Below are positions 11,501 to 25,019 of a stretch of 64,000 nt of DNA, one piece after another. Made by a program: the position numbers and the translations under genes. The notes under the pieces are model-generated. The model made no database searches, had not been told where the DNA came from, and saw nothing but the letters and a program-made list of their open reading frames with translations. The stretch's first letter is position 1. Every line of letters begins with the position of its first letter. Source of the stretch: Podocnemis expansa (taxonomy: Eukaryota > Chordata > Testudines > Podocnemididae); assembly GCA_007922195.1 (NCBI GenBank), contig ML682067.1:7445983-7509982 (forward strand), read 5' to 3'.

Positions 11501-14133
11501 AACATGAAAGATTGTTCACGCAAAAGTAACAGTACCTTTCTTTCAGATATTTCATAAAATTAGTTCCTAAAGGAGAGAGTAAAAAAGGCTTGATATACTA
11601 CAACATATTATCAGTATCAGTATTCTGAAGTGAAATACTGGAGTAAAGAATAGGAGTATATACTTTCTATATAGCATAGTAAGAATTTCTTATATGTAAA
11701 TTTTGTGTTTATTAAGTCTCTGAATTTAGTCCCCATTATATCTTTCATAGCTCTTAGAACTCCAGTAGTAAAAGTAAACATAGGAGTGATTCTTTTTTCC
11801 CCATTCAATATGGCTTTAGCATAGAGGTGGGGTCGAGGGGTCTGTGAGAGTGGGGAGGGATAATCAAGAATGAAAAATATTTTGTAACCTTAGCATTTAG
11901 TGTTGCTCACTCCTATTTGAAGTGGAAAGAAAAAGAAACAGTCCACTTGCAAATCACTTTCTTGTAAGTGTGTTTTAATTTAGGGAGGTTTTTTATTGAT
12001 TTATTTTTTTTTAATTTCTGTGTCTTAAATTCTTACACCTATGGCTCATGAAAAACTGAGTTTAAATTTCACTTCAAATACATTTATGTGCTAATTTTGT
12101 AACCATAGTTGGGTCGTATTCAGAAGTTCAGTCTACACTTACATTTCATCTACAAGGAACAAGTTCTTACTTCACATTTCTTTAACATTGGAATCATGGC
12201 TTTTTAAATGCTTTTTTATTTTTATTGTATGTAGTGTTAAACAAAAAAAGAAACACTATTGTGCGTGTTTGAGAGAGAAGCCTCAGACTTGGCTGGTTTT
12301 TTGGGGAGGGTGTGTGTGTTACTTTTATCTTCCATCTGAAAAACTTGTAAGTAAATCAATGTGGTGTTGCTGGGTGTATAAGTTTTAAAAAGTAGATGCC
12401 ACATGGAACATTTGTGGGTATTTGTAGTGTTAAGAAACACAAATTTTGTTTGAAACATATTATAAGTTGTTACACTCACGGTTGCCTTGATAGACTCCAG
12501 ATGGATGTGAGCTTGAGCTATGAGTGAAAGTGTCTGGCTCCAGTGTGGTGATCATGCACAGCAGTGGTTGTAATTGCAGGATTTTTATAGTCTAAGGACT
12601 CTGCCAGATTTTTTTACATGTTATAACTCCAGCAGAACAAATCTACTCACGTCTGTTACAGTCTGGTGGGTCTTTAGGCAAACATGTTTTAAATAAACCT
12701 TTGCAGGATTTTTAGATGAAATGAAGAAATGCAAGTTTTTAGTACTGAGATTTAAAGCTCTTTGTTGAAATAATTGCTGATTTCTGTTTCTTGTCTAATG
12801 ATGATGAACAGTAAAGTGTTAAGCTCTAGTAGTCATGACTTCATAGAAGTTTTGACTCCTTATTTGCATACTTCACATAATCTGTACGGATAGACCAAAG
12901 CCAAATATTGAATTAAGTTTTAAGGAGGGTGAGGAAGAAGGAGAGTGTTTATTTCTAAAGTAAAAGTTTGATTCAGATCACTTTTAAAATCTATTTCTTT
13001 GGAGTAGATTTCTTCAAGATTTGTTTGAGAATGTAGTGGTGAAGATTTCAACTTAAATATATATATGAATTTTTAAAATGAAAAATAAATTTTTCTCAAA
13101 TCTGGGGTCTGATGGATGATTACTGGATTTTTGAACAGTGAAAGAATTAATCCTCCAATTTACGTGTGACTAACTTCATTTACAGGAGAACTCAGCCATG
13201 TTAACAAGACTAACTTTTGTAGGTTTTTGAAATGATAGCACGGAACAGGATTCCTGTCTTCAAGATGAAACTCTTCAGGTGCTTAGTTTTTTTGTTGTCT
13301 CTGGACACAGCCTACATTGCTCATTTCAAGAGGACATGTGTGGAACTTCACTGACATCATCTGCACTTTCTGATTAATAAACCATACTAACATGTAGTCC
13401 TCTGGGTTTTTCAGTCTGGCATGGAAAAGAGCTGAGCCTTCTGGCACAAGGTTGTTTCCTTTATGTACAAGTGAATGTAGGCTGGTTTCAGGTCCTTTTA
13501 TGTCTATGTGTAGCTCCTGATACTGCATGTGATCAGTATTACATTTGTGTACATGCGATTAGGGTTCATGATCAAATTGAAACCTCAACTTCTGTTTTCA
13601 CGGTTCCGTTGTCTTTTGTATCTAGGCATTGCAAGTTGTTTTAGAATAGCAGATGAAGACCGTAAATGAAGTAAACTTTAATATAGAATCAAAAGACTAG
13701 GATGTATTAAAGACAAATGCAGTTCTTTTTGTGAATATCTCTTGTAGTTGAGTTTCTCCTACTTCTTTTGTACAACCGTTTCCTTGACTGTATACATACA
13801 GCTTCCCATAGATTTTAAGAGTGTTTTTCATGCTGCCGTCTTAAAAAACCCATAAAAGGGATCAGTCAGTTGCAAAACACCACATATAATTAAAAGCCTT
13901 TCTTTTCAGGTATTAGTGGTGATCAAAGCATTTAATATCACTGTCCTTGTTTTCACAAAACAGTACTTGAGTATCTGTTATAACTGTATTGATAGCAGAT
14001 CTATAACATTAATTTTTATATATTTAGTGATTAATTAGATTGCAGGTTCAGGCTAAATATGTGTTATGAGAACTAGTAAAAATATACCTGGTATTTCAAA
14101 ACTGATGTGACATTTATTTTTATAATCTCATAG
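8260..14133 (+). other. LRIG3: Intron 1 (5.9 kb)
   Basis: From about 8.6 kb this is AT-rich sequence with short microsatellites (GT/GA near 8740, a TCTA run near 10142) and a C-run near 8850. I recognised no transposon ends, RNA gene or extra exon. Confidence 0.7.
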
Positions 14134-14205
14134 GGATTTAAGTCACAACAGATTATCTTCAATCAAGGTCAGTTCCTTGAGTCACCTTCATAGTCTTCGA
14201 GAAGT
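14134..14205 (+). CDS. LRIG3: LRIG3 exon 2: first LRR
   Basis: A 72-bp exon, exactly one 24-residue leucine-rich repeat (LDLSHNRLSSIKVSSLSHLH..). The acceptor is CTCATAG and the donor GT|GTAAG. It begins and ends in phase 2. Confidence 0.95.
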
Positions 14206-14394
14206 GTAAGTGATTTGTGTTTGTTTCAGTATAAAAAGAGTGTTCTTTCCATGAGTGTTTTTACAGCAATGGTCTGCAATAAGTGAGTGTATAATTAATT
14301 TAGAATTTTAGGTCATGTTAGTAGGCAGTTTAACATCTATAGGATATGACCCCTCTTTTATGTTGCATTTGACTTTCTTTTTTGATCTTGATAG

Positions 14395-14469
14395 AAAACT
14401 GAACAACAATGAATTGGAGACCATACCTGATCTGGGACAAGTCTCTGCAAATATTACTCTTCTGTCTTT
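14395..14469 (+). CDS. LRIG3: LRIG3 exon 3: LRR 2
   Basis: A 75-bp exon coding for VKLNNNELETIPDLGQVSAN and a final ITLLSL. The acceptor is TTGATAG and the donor TT|GTAAG. It is separated from exon 2 by a 189-bp intron and from exon 4 by 23.5 kb. Confidence 0.95.
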
Positions 14470-14632
14470 GTAAGTAGTTCTTGATAGCACTTTCAATAAC
14501 TGTAAAGATGAAAAAATAACTAGTGGAAATTTGCATATAGCAGACATTAATGGTAAAGTTAAAACATTGGGAAATTCCTTAGATTGTGTTTGGAAAGTTG
14601 CTTATGGGATATTGCATCAGGTAGTTTAAAAT

Positions 14633-14949
14633 CAGGTTTGTCAACCTTTGGTGGCTGGGGAACACCTAAAGGTATTAATTACTTTACACAGAACACCTGA
14701 GGAAAACATTCTTGAAAAAGCTGGTAATAGTGGTGGGACATTTAAAATGCTTCAGTCTCAGCAAAGCTTCCAGGTATGCATCAATGTCCACTACCCACAT
14801 GGTCAGGAGCTTTGCTGTGGCATTAAATTGCTCCTTCCCCCATCTCATTTAGTCCCCCCTGGTGGGGAAGGGGAAGGGAAGGTCATGGAATACCTGTACT
14901 ATGTCTGAGGAGCACCAGTGTGCCATGAAACACTAGTTGAGAAACAATG
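14633..14949. mobile_element. hAT MITE in intron 3
   Basis: The left end CAGGTTTGTCAACC and right end TTGAGAAACAATG are degenerate versions of the CAGTGGTTCTCAACC-type hAT terminal repeat. The flanks GTTTAAAA and GTTTAAGA (14950-14957) look like an 8-bp duplication with one mismatch. The internal TGTGCCATGAAACAC near the right end is shared with the 5.5-kb and 50.4-kb elements. Confidence 0.7.
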
Positions 14950-15364
14950 GTTTAAGAATATTTGTGTCTGTGTGTACATATGCTTGTGTATGTATGCAAA
15001 CACAAAACTAAACTTAGTCCTTGTAGTTTTTGATGCTTCCCTAAGATGTAGACAGAAACTGTATTAGCATGAATTTGCATTGGAAGTCTGTGCAGGTGCC
15101 AACCAAAATGAGGACCCTGTTATGCCAGGGACTATTCAAACACTGGTAACTAGTATGCCAGCTTGTATAATGCAGCACATCATAGCAAAAGTTTGCCTAG
15201 GGTATTGGAGATAAAATTCTGCTTCTTTTTAAAATCAGTGGTAAACCTTCCATTGACTTCAGTGGAACAAGAGTTTTACCCATTTATTTTAGGACACATA
15301 TGGTATATAGACTAGGAGTCAATAAATCAGGTACCAGTAATTTTACTACAGCTTGTTTGTTCTG

Positions 15365-15366
<2 letters not shown>

Positions 15367-15413
<47 letters not shown>

Positions 15414-15444
15414 CGAGAGAGAGAGAGAGAATATGAGAGAGAGA
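15367..15444. repeat. Compound microsatellite (GT)n(GA)n
   Basis: An uninterrupted GT tract of 17 units (15367-15400) passes directly into an imperfect GA tract reaching about 15444. It is likely length-polymorphic. Confidence 0.97.
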
Positions 15445-17074
15445 AAATTATTTCCTGTTCCTGCAGATGTTACATAAGTTTTTTGTTTGGCTTAGTTTGG
15501 ATGCAGTGTGTTTATAAGGAACCATCATGGTGCTAAAAATGTCACCTATGATCAAAGACAAAATTTCTACATTCAGGAAAAGCAGATATCAAGTTAAAAT
15601 GAAGGGACTTAAAACAGAGAGAACTTGATTTCATTTTAATTGGAAACTTAACACATTTTTCTTTTCTATTTATGGGTTTTGATCAGCATTATAAAATGTG
15701 TGTATGAAGATACTAAAAAATAGTAATGTCTAAGTACATTTTAATGTTTTTTTCTCACACGGTTTGTCAAACACTTAAGTATTAAACATGTTTTCAACTG
15801 TAAGTGTTTAAAGCTGGACTTATTTAACCCTACTCTAAATACAAATTGCAAGCTGCCGTGCGGAAGAGGCTCCTCAAGAGTTAACACAATATTAAACTTT
15901 GGGAAGCTGTTCAATTAATTAAATTGATCACTATTCAGTTGCTTACATCTGGTGATTTATAGGGGGTTTGTTTTTACTCTGATCTTAGGTCAGCGAAGTC
16001 AGCTGGTGCAGCCGCTGTGTCTGCACTGTTCTGTTTGAATAAGAATTAGGTGACATATGATACTGATGTGGTTTTTCTACAGATCAAAATCAGAAAAGAA
16101 TCAAAGAAAAAGCAGATGGTGTCTGACAAATAACTACTGAATTTAAACACGCTATCTACTTTCATATTACATTAGTTGTTGATGCTTTTTTTATAGTGAC
16201 AAGTCATTCTATAGTTTAATCTTTGTGATGGGTTTCAAATACACATTTAACTATTAAGTGTAATTATTTTAAATTATCTCTACTGTAAGATTAGAAACCT
16301 TTGCATAAGGAAGCAATAGAAATGTTCTTTGTCTAGTTTTAAAATATATGCCAAGTTGAGAATTTGTCTCTAAGCATCCTCAACTCCTTCCCATGGAAAT
16401 TAAAATCTAGTTCAGATGAACCTAAAATTATCCCTGTGCAGCTGTGAAAAGAATTTTTTGATGAAATGAATTAATCCAGCTGCTGTTGGATTATTTGTCT
16501 CCCACCCATAGATCGCTAGCTTAGTTTAGTTTACCCAGCTGGCTAAACATGGAGAAGTCTTTATTAGATTTGATTTGTGTACTGTGTTCTGATTTTTTTT
16601 TTTAAAGTACCTCTTAAAAGTGTTTAAACTGCCATGCATTGGAAGTACTGCTTGAGAGCTGGCTTGTTGCCATTCTTCTTTGAAGCCTGTGCCATGACTC
16701 TGTATGATTATCAGGAGACTCCTGAATGTGTTCAGTGGAGCTTAATTACCAATGTTTACTATATATCTCGTGACTTACGTGTAGAATCATCGGAATTAGG
16801 AATGGAAAGACCTGTTAAGCTATCTAGTGCGTTCTGCTGCCAGGGTAAGAGTAATTCTTAAAGGATGTTGTGGCTGCTATGACAATTTTTATAGTGGAGG
16901 TGCTCAGAGCTGTTGAACCAAACTGTAAACCCTGTTTACAATGTAAACCACTTCATGTCCTTCTGATAGTTAGTTAGAAACCTGCATCTAATTTCAAGCC
17001 TAAATTTCCTGATAGTACGTATCTATTTGTTCTTCCATCCACACTAGTGCTGTACTCAAATAATTCCTTTCCCT

Positions 17075-17255
17075 CCCTGTATCCCTCTAATATATTTATA
17101 GAGATCAATCATATCACCTCTTAACCTTTGGTTAGTCTAAACAAGCCATGCTCTTTAAGTCTATTCTCATCAGGCAGGTTCTCCATTCCATAGATCATTC
17201 TTGTATCTCTTCTCTGTACCTGTTCCAGTCGGAATTCATCTTCCTTAACATCTTT
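17075..17255 (-). repeat. CR1 LINE fragment
   Basis: Antisense CR1 landmarks are visible in order: TATTTATAGAGATCAATCAT, ATCACCTCTTAACC, GGTTAGTCTAAACAAGCCA, CATCAGGCAGGTTCTCCATT, TCTCTTCTCTGTACCTGTTC. This corresponds to the 3' part of the reverse-transcriptase ORF region. It is a short, old, 5'-truncated copy. Confidence 0.8.
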
Positions 17256-20200
17256 GCAACAAAGAATAGCTGTAGCTGGTCGGTAGTGCTATAAAAGTAC
17301 GTACGGTATATTATCTCACATCAACATTTATATTAGTCTAACGGCTTTTTTCTTGTTGGTAAGAATGAAGAAACAGAATACTTCTTGGTTTTATTTTTCC
17401 CCTCTCATGCTAAACCTATTTTGTAATGCTGACAGTTAATAATAATAAAAAAAAAAAGTAAACAGCTAATTCAGTGGAAAAGTACATCAATATGATGTAA
17501 CTTTTTAGAAATAGTTTTCAGAGTGGTTGCATGAAGCAAAGTTCTGATGAACTCTGCAGGATCCTAGCTTTTATGAAGAAGGAACTTGTGAAATCTTACC
17601 AATGCCAACCACTATTGTGTTTCTGAGTCTTGGTTCTGACTCTCAGTAGCAGAAAAAGAGGTGTGCAAATTTAGCTAAATGGAAGTTAGCCTTCTGAAGC
17701 TTAGATTGATTACATTTCTCACAAGGTATCCACAAAAGCTTGTTATTTTGTTTAACAAGTTCTTTAGGAATGTTCTGTAGGTGCTCTGGTATGCTCTTTC
17801 TTCCAAGCCAGTCTCTGTGATGGCCCAGGTTCTCTCTTCCAAGAAGTGAAAACTTCCTCTCTCTGTAGCAACTGGTACAGTTATGGAACCTTAAAACTGT
17901 ACAGAATGAATTCCACTGATTAACAAATGGTCCCTAACCTGCAGGGCAGGAGTAAGTCTCTCTACACATAATCCTTGATACGAGCGTTGTGGTACTTGTA
18001 ACTTGTGTGTGTTGGCTGTATATAGGTTAAAATGAAACTGAGCACAGTTTGCCTGCTACAACTCTATGGACAGTTTAAGGCTTGACTTGGCTAATACTGA
18101 ATCCCATAACTGCTGACGAATATATTCAAAATGTCTAATACGTGATGACAGGTCATTATCTGGTACACTGTGATGTTCCTTGGGAAATCCCCAAAGGGAT
18201 CTTTAGCAGAAGCAGCAATAGCACCGCTTTAACCCAACTGTTTCAGCTTTCCTTTTTGGAGAAAAAGGATCGTGGTTTAAACCAAAAATGGAGCTGACTT
18301 CTCTGACCTACAGTTGGTTGTCTCTGATTCTCTGAATTACACACAAAGTATAATTTCTTTCTTCAGAGGAAAATATGTGCTCTATATCAATTCAGTCCCT
18401 AGTTCCCTGAAAATGTGCGTAGCCCAAACTAACACTGCTTGTCTAGACTTTAATTATTAAATATGAAATGTTAACTCAATATGATGTAAACATTTTTGAT
18501 AATACTGAATTTCACAACTAAATTACAACAAATTTTTACACTGCCTATACATAGTAATATAGCCTTATTTGTTTATCCCTGGCACTCAAATATTTTAGAT
18601 GTTTCCTTATTTGCATTCCTCACATGCTTCTAAAGCTATTAACATAGGGCTGTTTTAAAACTTATGGTAGTTTCATGCAACAAAATTTTGTAAGTCTGGG
18701 AGAAAAACAAGTGTTTTTTATTTATTGCTGGCTGTGTTGATTATTTATTTGCTATTGTATCAAGTGTAGAAGTGAATGCTACATGCCCAAATGGTAAGAG
18801 ACATCTTTTAACAAAGTTCAGTAAGTTTTGTACTGAGTTCTCTAAATATTGTCCTGCTGGTTCTTGGTCAGCACCCAAAAACGGATTAAACTGGTGTTGT
18901 CATGTTAATCCTGGTAGTCTGTTAGTCTATTTGGTGATGGTGAAGGGACCCAGTAAATGTCTTCTAGGACTTGTTTTCATTGTAACTTTTACTTGAGTAG
19001 TAACTCAAGTGTTGCACATAGTAACTTGAGTCTGTCTGCACATAATCCTTGATATGAGTGTTAGTTGGCTGTATACAAGTTAAAACTAAACTGAGCACAA
19101 TTTACCTGCTACGTGAAGAACTCTGTAGTTTGGATGCAGGCTAGCAACATAAAGTGTTACTAGTCCTCCAGTGTTTTCCCACAGTTCCCTCATTCCTGGT
19201 GCTCAGAAGGGACAGACCAATATTCCCACAGTACACTAAGACATAAGTTGTAGAGCAGATAAGCTTTCTGCAGGAAGGATGTTCTCCCAGAAGTCTTAAT
19301 GCTGCACACAAGTGTGCACCCAGCAACTTCTGTTATTTCTCAGTGTGACTGAGGTAGGCTAGTTGGACAGAAGTCATTGCCACCTGTCATTCAGTACATG
19401 GATGATATCTGACAGTAAGAGAGTCATTGGTGAGACTTAAGATTGCTGAGGCGCCCGGTTTGTGCTACAGATTTTACCAAATACTGTACGTGACTGGTGT
19501 TTTCTTGGAAAGAGCACAACTATCTGGTAGCTGAAATGCTGTGCATTTTCCTTCTTCCTCTTTCATTTCTCAGCCCCTTGAGCCAGGTGATCCTCTTCAA
19601 GATGGGTTGAAGCTTGGTGTATGGTGTGACACTATCGCAGTCTTATTGCCAGCCAGCTCCTAATAAGTTGTTGTGCCAATGCCTTCCTTCTTAAGATGTA
19701 CTTAAGATATTCATTCTTAAGAAATATAAGAGAAGTACCATGAGCCTAGATAATTTGAGTTAATACTCAAGTAAAATAACCAGAAGTGTACATGATTTTG
19801 CAACAGTGTTTTTAAATTCTCAATTTTACTGCATGTGGTATGAAATTTTGAATTTAAAAACTGCAAGACCATATAGCTAATCAGTTTTAAAAAGTCACTT
19901 GGCTTCTGTCCTTCATAGCAGGACTCATGTTCTTAGAAGAGCTTTATGATTCATAATGATTATTTAAGTTGGTATAACTTTAACTCCAAGGGATGTTACA
20001 TTACTTCAGATATAAGATCACTTGACGCGAGCATGGCACATGACTGTTTTAACACTCAACATTATAAAGGAATTCAGGAAAAAGATGGGAAGCATACCTT
20101 ATCACCACTATATAGTATCCAGAATAATGGAAGCTATGTATTCGGGAAACTTTAGGAAAGTTAAGATAAAATTTATCCTCAACACCAAGATAAAATTTGT

Positions 20201-22511
20201 GTCTTTGAAAAAAAAATATAATGTGATATTTAGTGAAAAGAAGTTTAGGGATTGAAGCAAGATTAGGGACCTCTGTCCTTAGTATATTAATACTGTCTGA
20301 AAAATTAACTTTAATAGGTTTTAGTATCCCTCATAAGGAAGAACAACATCTGCTGGGTTGTAAATACTTCTGCATTACCTCTGTTTTCTTTGAAGATAGC
20401 TAAGATATTCACCAAACTGGAATGTACTTTACTTGTAAGATCATATAAAATATAGTCTATATTGTTTCACGTGTGACAGCATCAGCACAGTGAATCTGAG
20501 TACTTCGGAAAATGAAAGGCAGTGATCAGTGGCCTAAGAAACCCCTCAAGACCTTTATTGTGTTGGGATATTTGGATTATCTTTTTTCTTTAACCAATAC
20601 AAAAATCATCATTTAAACTTATAAATAGACTTAAATCATCAAACATACATCAGTATCAAAATTATATGTTAATATTCAAAATACGAAAGGTTTTTTAGGG
20701 ATTCCCATGTCATTGGTGCTGTAAAATGGTTATCTGTTTTCCTTAGGGTGGAGTTCATGTGATGTGGCCACTTGTTTTTATTATGCACTGGACTGAAACC
20801 ACTTGACCATTTTTCTGTAGGTTGTGAGACAGAGTTCAGAGTGTAATGGCTTTGAAAGATTGTACATCCACAGATAGTCAATTAGCTTGACAGTGTTTAA
20901 TACTAAAGCAAGTCCTATGCATTCCAGATAAAAGTCCTGTTAAAATAAGACCTTCAGATCGGTTTACCAAATAGGTTGAAATTTAATTTTAAAAATAAAC
21001 TTGGTATTTTTATACATATTGCTTACTTTTTGGGAAATTACTTTTAGTAATATGCACAGTTTTGTGTGCTTGTCATTATTTTAAATCATGACTCTGAACA
21101 CAGTTTTTGGTTGGAAGGCTTAAAGTTGTTTGACAAAACAGTTCCATCTTTCTTCCTTCAGCCAGATCAACTTGAAAGTTGCACTTTCTTCTCAGATATG
21201 CTGAAATTCTTTTAGTAATTAATCACAGGGTTCTTTTTGTATTAATAGGGCAGTTGTTAGTAATGGTGAAGTTAACCTAAAAGGTAAAAAATCAATTGCT
21301 TTGTTAGGAAAAATGTAAAATAAGTGTATTTTGATTTCAATAAAAACTTGTCTGGCTGTCAGTAATGGTTGGTTAAAATATTGTCTGAATTTGCTCAGCT
21401 TTATAAACAGAGAGAGAGCGAGCTGTGATGGAGCAAAAGAATGAGTTCGCAAATATTTTTCTCTCATTGCCTATTCAGCCTGTGTACTTTCCGGGTGTCT
21501 CTTAGGTTTCAGTCTTCATAAGTCCCTGTGAGTCATTTCTGTGAAATTTAAAAACAAGTTGCCATCGTCATGGGAATTAAAATTTGACTAGGGAGAACCA
21601 AGGTTGACTTCTGTACTCCTACTGTTTTAGCCATTTCTCTGCTCTTTTACCTCATTGCTCATTGATCCGGACTTCAGTCGTCGTCATCACAGTCACATCA
21701 GTGGGCACTGCAGTCAGATGCTTTCTGGTTTATATATTCAGGTGGTGATGGCTGCTTCCTGAGATGTTTGAAGCAATTGCTCCATTATATAGGACTTAAC
21801 CACATTGTGACAATTGGAATTTTGTCACATTCTTTGGTGTTTTTAAGCATGTCAGTGGACAGTATTATAGTAAAGTTCTTTCTGCATATCGGGGTTTTAA
21901 AGTGGTTGGGGCCCTTTGATGCTACCAGACTAGCCATCCAATCTCCAAAAGTATTTATCTTCTAATAAGCCTTTTAACACTTTTTTAAATTGGAGAGAAA
22001 AGCTACTTCTTGGCTATCAGAAGTTTTCTCTTTAAATCTGTTAAACAAGTAGCCTGCTGTATGACTAAAAGGGTGTAAATTGATGGGTGTTAGTTAAACT
22101 TAATTCTTCTGGCTAAAATGAGGAATAAGTCCTTTTACTAGAAAGAATGAAGAATGGTTTCTCTCAAGGATTACTGGATGCTTTAATAGCTGACTATTCT
22201 CATCCTTGCTTCTATGTTAAAAAGCTTCTGTGACTTCACATGAGTTCAAGGTATTTGTATTACTGATAGCCTAGACAGAGAGCTGAAACAATGACTTTCT
22301 GGTGTTGGAACTTGCATTGTGTCATCCAAATTCTGATTCATCAACTTACTTAAGTATGTGCCTAAACTCATGGATAGCCCTATTAATTTCAGTGGGATTT
22401 CTCATGTCCTTAAAGTAAATCGTCTTGCTTATGTGCTTTGCTGAACAGTATCTCTAGTCTAAGTGGCCCTCCTATACATTTTTGGAGAATCCTTGAGGAC
22501 TTGCTCCATGA

Positions 22512-22608
22512 TTTTTTTTTTTTTTTTTTTTTTCCAGGAAGTAAGCTGAGGCTGACCTGGAGGTAGTTCCCTGGATTCTCCTCCTTCCTTTTTTTTTTTT
22601 TTTTTTTT
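22512..22608. repeat. Two poly-T tracts separated by 55 bp
   Basis: Runs of T occupy 22512-22533 and 22589-22608. Paired long T tracts could be the tails of minus-strand retroposed copies, but I did not recognise a body. The Lys-rich ORFs here are artefacts of the runs. Confidence 0.85.
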
Positions 22609-25019
22609 GGAAGGTGGGCACTATATTTCCCTTCTTCCAATAATCTGGGAGGTCCAGTGCAACAGCCTGGCAGGGCCCAGTTCTTAGCCAGATAGCAGTA
22701 GCAAAGGCATGAGAGCAGTGTTGGTTCACATTTCAAAGGGTATCTTTACAAGCCTGAGTTCTAGAAATGACTTTTTAAAATAAAATCTTAAATTTTATAG
22801 AAATTGAGGTTTTAGATCTTCTGTATTGCTAGTTAGTGGCATTGTCTCAAAGCTAGAATGCCAGACTAAAGTAGAGGATTAGGATACATACACCGTCTGG
22901 AAGAACTTTGTTCGGAACAGAAAGACAAGGAGAAGAGGTAGAGCTATGTCAGGCTGGGTTTGGAGCATGATGTGACTTGCCGAAAAGCGTAAGAATGAGT
23001 GTGGTGGTAAACAGTGTGTGATATAGGAAGGGTTGTGAGCAAGAAAGGTAGGCAGGAGTTAAGTTTTGCAGTTACTTAAATTCAGTGTGGTGGGCAAGGT
23101 GAAGGAAGTACAAGGATTTGAGGAAGAACTGAATGTTAGAGTGGCAAAGAAGGAGGTTGGGTTTTTGTGGCAGCAATTTGGATAGATTGAAAGTCAGGAG
23201 AAGGAAGAAGACCACAACTTTGTGTAGCTGAAATGTTAAAATAAACAGAAACAAAGCAAGGACTTTTACGAAGCTAACGGAGTAATGAGTAGCTTTCTGA
23301 GGTGTTTCAGAGGAAAAAACTGGAAGGATTTAGTGCATGTTAGTGTTAGAGGAGAAAGCGAATTTAAAAATTGGAATGAGGCTGAAGTCTGAGGGGGAGA
23401 GAGGATATTTATTTCATTGATAAAAAGGGAAGAAGGGGATGAATTAATTTGCTGCCATGTTAAATTTTACATGGTCGTGGTGAACCCAAAAAGATATGTC
23501 AGCTGAGTCTGAATGGAGTGGAGGGAAATGTCAGGATAAGAGGGTAGATATGGTTTCTCAGGAATAAAGTGTCAAAGGAGAAGTCAGCCCTAAGGAACCC
23601 TGACTGGGGTGAAAAGAAAAGGAGACACTGAAGAGGCAGGTAGAGATTGAAGGTGGATGCAGAACCAGGACAACACAGGGAGATGCCCAGGGAGAGAACA
23701 GTTTCTGGAAGGGAGCAATGCACTATGTGGAGAAATGGAGGAGAACTATTTCAGCTTAGTGGTAAGCCACTGATGAATGAGACAAAAGCAGCTTCAGCAT
23801 CTATGCCTGGGTTGGCCATCAGCCCTTCTAGAAACTCAGGGCTACTCACATGACGTGTGAATCCCTTTGCCTCGTAGCAGACTAGTGTGAGAAAGGAGGA
23901 GACATAATATTAATTTTGTACTTTTGTGCCAAGCTCCTACAAAAATTAGCATAATAAAAATGCATATAGCTAAGGCAGCTGTGAAGTCTAGTCTGAAAGC
24001 ATGTCAGGAATATCATGGAATGTGAAAAGGGAAGAGATCGTCACAAGGAAAGCTGTTCTGTGGCTCACGTGCCTGTTTGTGAACTGGAGAGCAAACCTGT
24101 AGATTTAGCAGCAGGACTTGAAGTGAACCAGAATGCTTTTTTGGTTCTACTTTAGCATCTGCCTCTCTAGAATGAGTTTCTCTTAAGGTTATAATCATAA
24201 TGTTTTAATGACTGCAGAGAGAATGTTTCAAGTATAAATATCTGTCTGCAGTCATATATACAGTTGTGAGAGAGGTCCACAGTCCCATTTATGGCAATAG
24301 GATGTTAACTTGAAACACGGCTGTTTAAATGACATAATTATTGATTACACTAGCAATAATTTTAGCAGCAGTATTCTAGTTAATGTGCATATTCAGTTGT
24401 ATCTTACAACAGTGGGGGAAAAAAAGGCCTTGTAGATCATCTTTCTTTTTGTCCTGTGACTACTGCAGGATTGTTTGCCTTAGAAAATGATGCAGTATTT
24501 TGTCCAATTCTAAGTGCCACAAAATACAGGGCTTCTGTCACTTTCCTTGGGAGTTCATTGCATGGACTCATCATAAAGAAATTGTCAAGCTTTTTTTCCT
24601 CCCATCTTAAATTTTCCTTTCCTTATTGTCCACCCCGGTTTTTCCCTATCATACTGTGAGTCACAGAGCATAGTGGGAGCCATTGTTAGGAGATTTGGAA
24701 GAAGACATGGAAGGGGTAACAGCCAAAATAAGGATGGAGAGAAGGGGAGCCAAGAGGGGAGATTGTGGCAAGTGGAATGTAACTAGATTTTTTTACCACT
24801 TCTCTTCCCTCTGCCTGTCTCTCCCCAGCCTTGTACTTCTCAATAAGATCGTGAGGTAAAGCCTGACAGAGAGTAGCAAAAAGGACCAAGAACAAACTTT
24901 AGGGAAACCTTTACTGGCTGAAGAGGGAACAGCAGTATATTTCATGTGGGGACTTTGGACAGAGTACATCATTAGAGTGAAGGAGAGAGGACACAGCTTC
25001 TCTTTGTTGCAGTAAATAG

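Noticed and set aside
15300..15536. ORF with Val-Cys and Arg-Glu repeats
   Set aside because: A translation of the GT/GA microsatellite.
22410..22736. Lys-rich minus-strand ORFs
   Set aside because: Produced by the two poly-T tracts.
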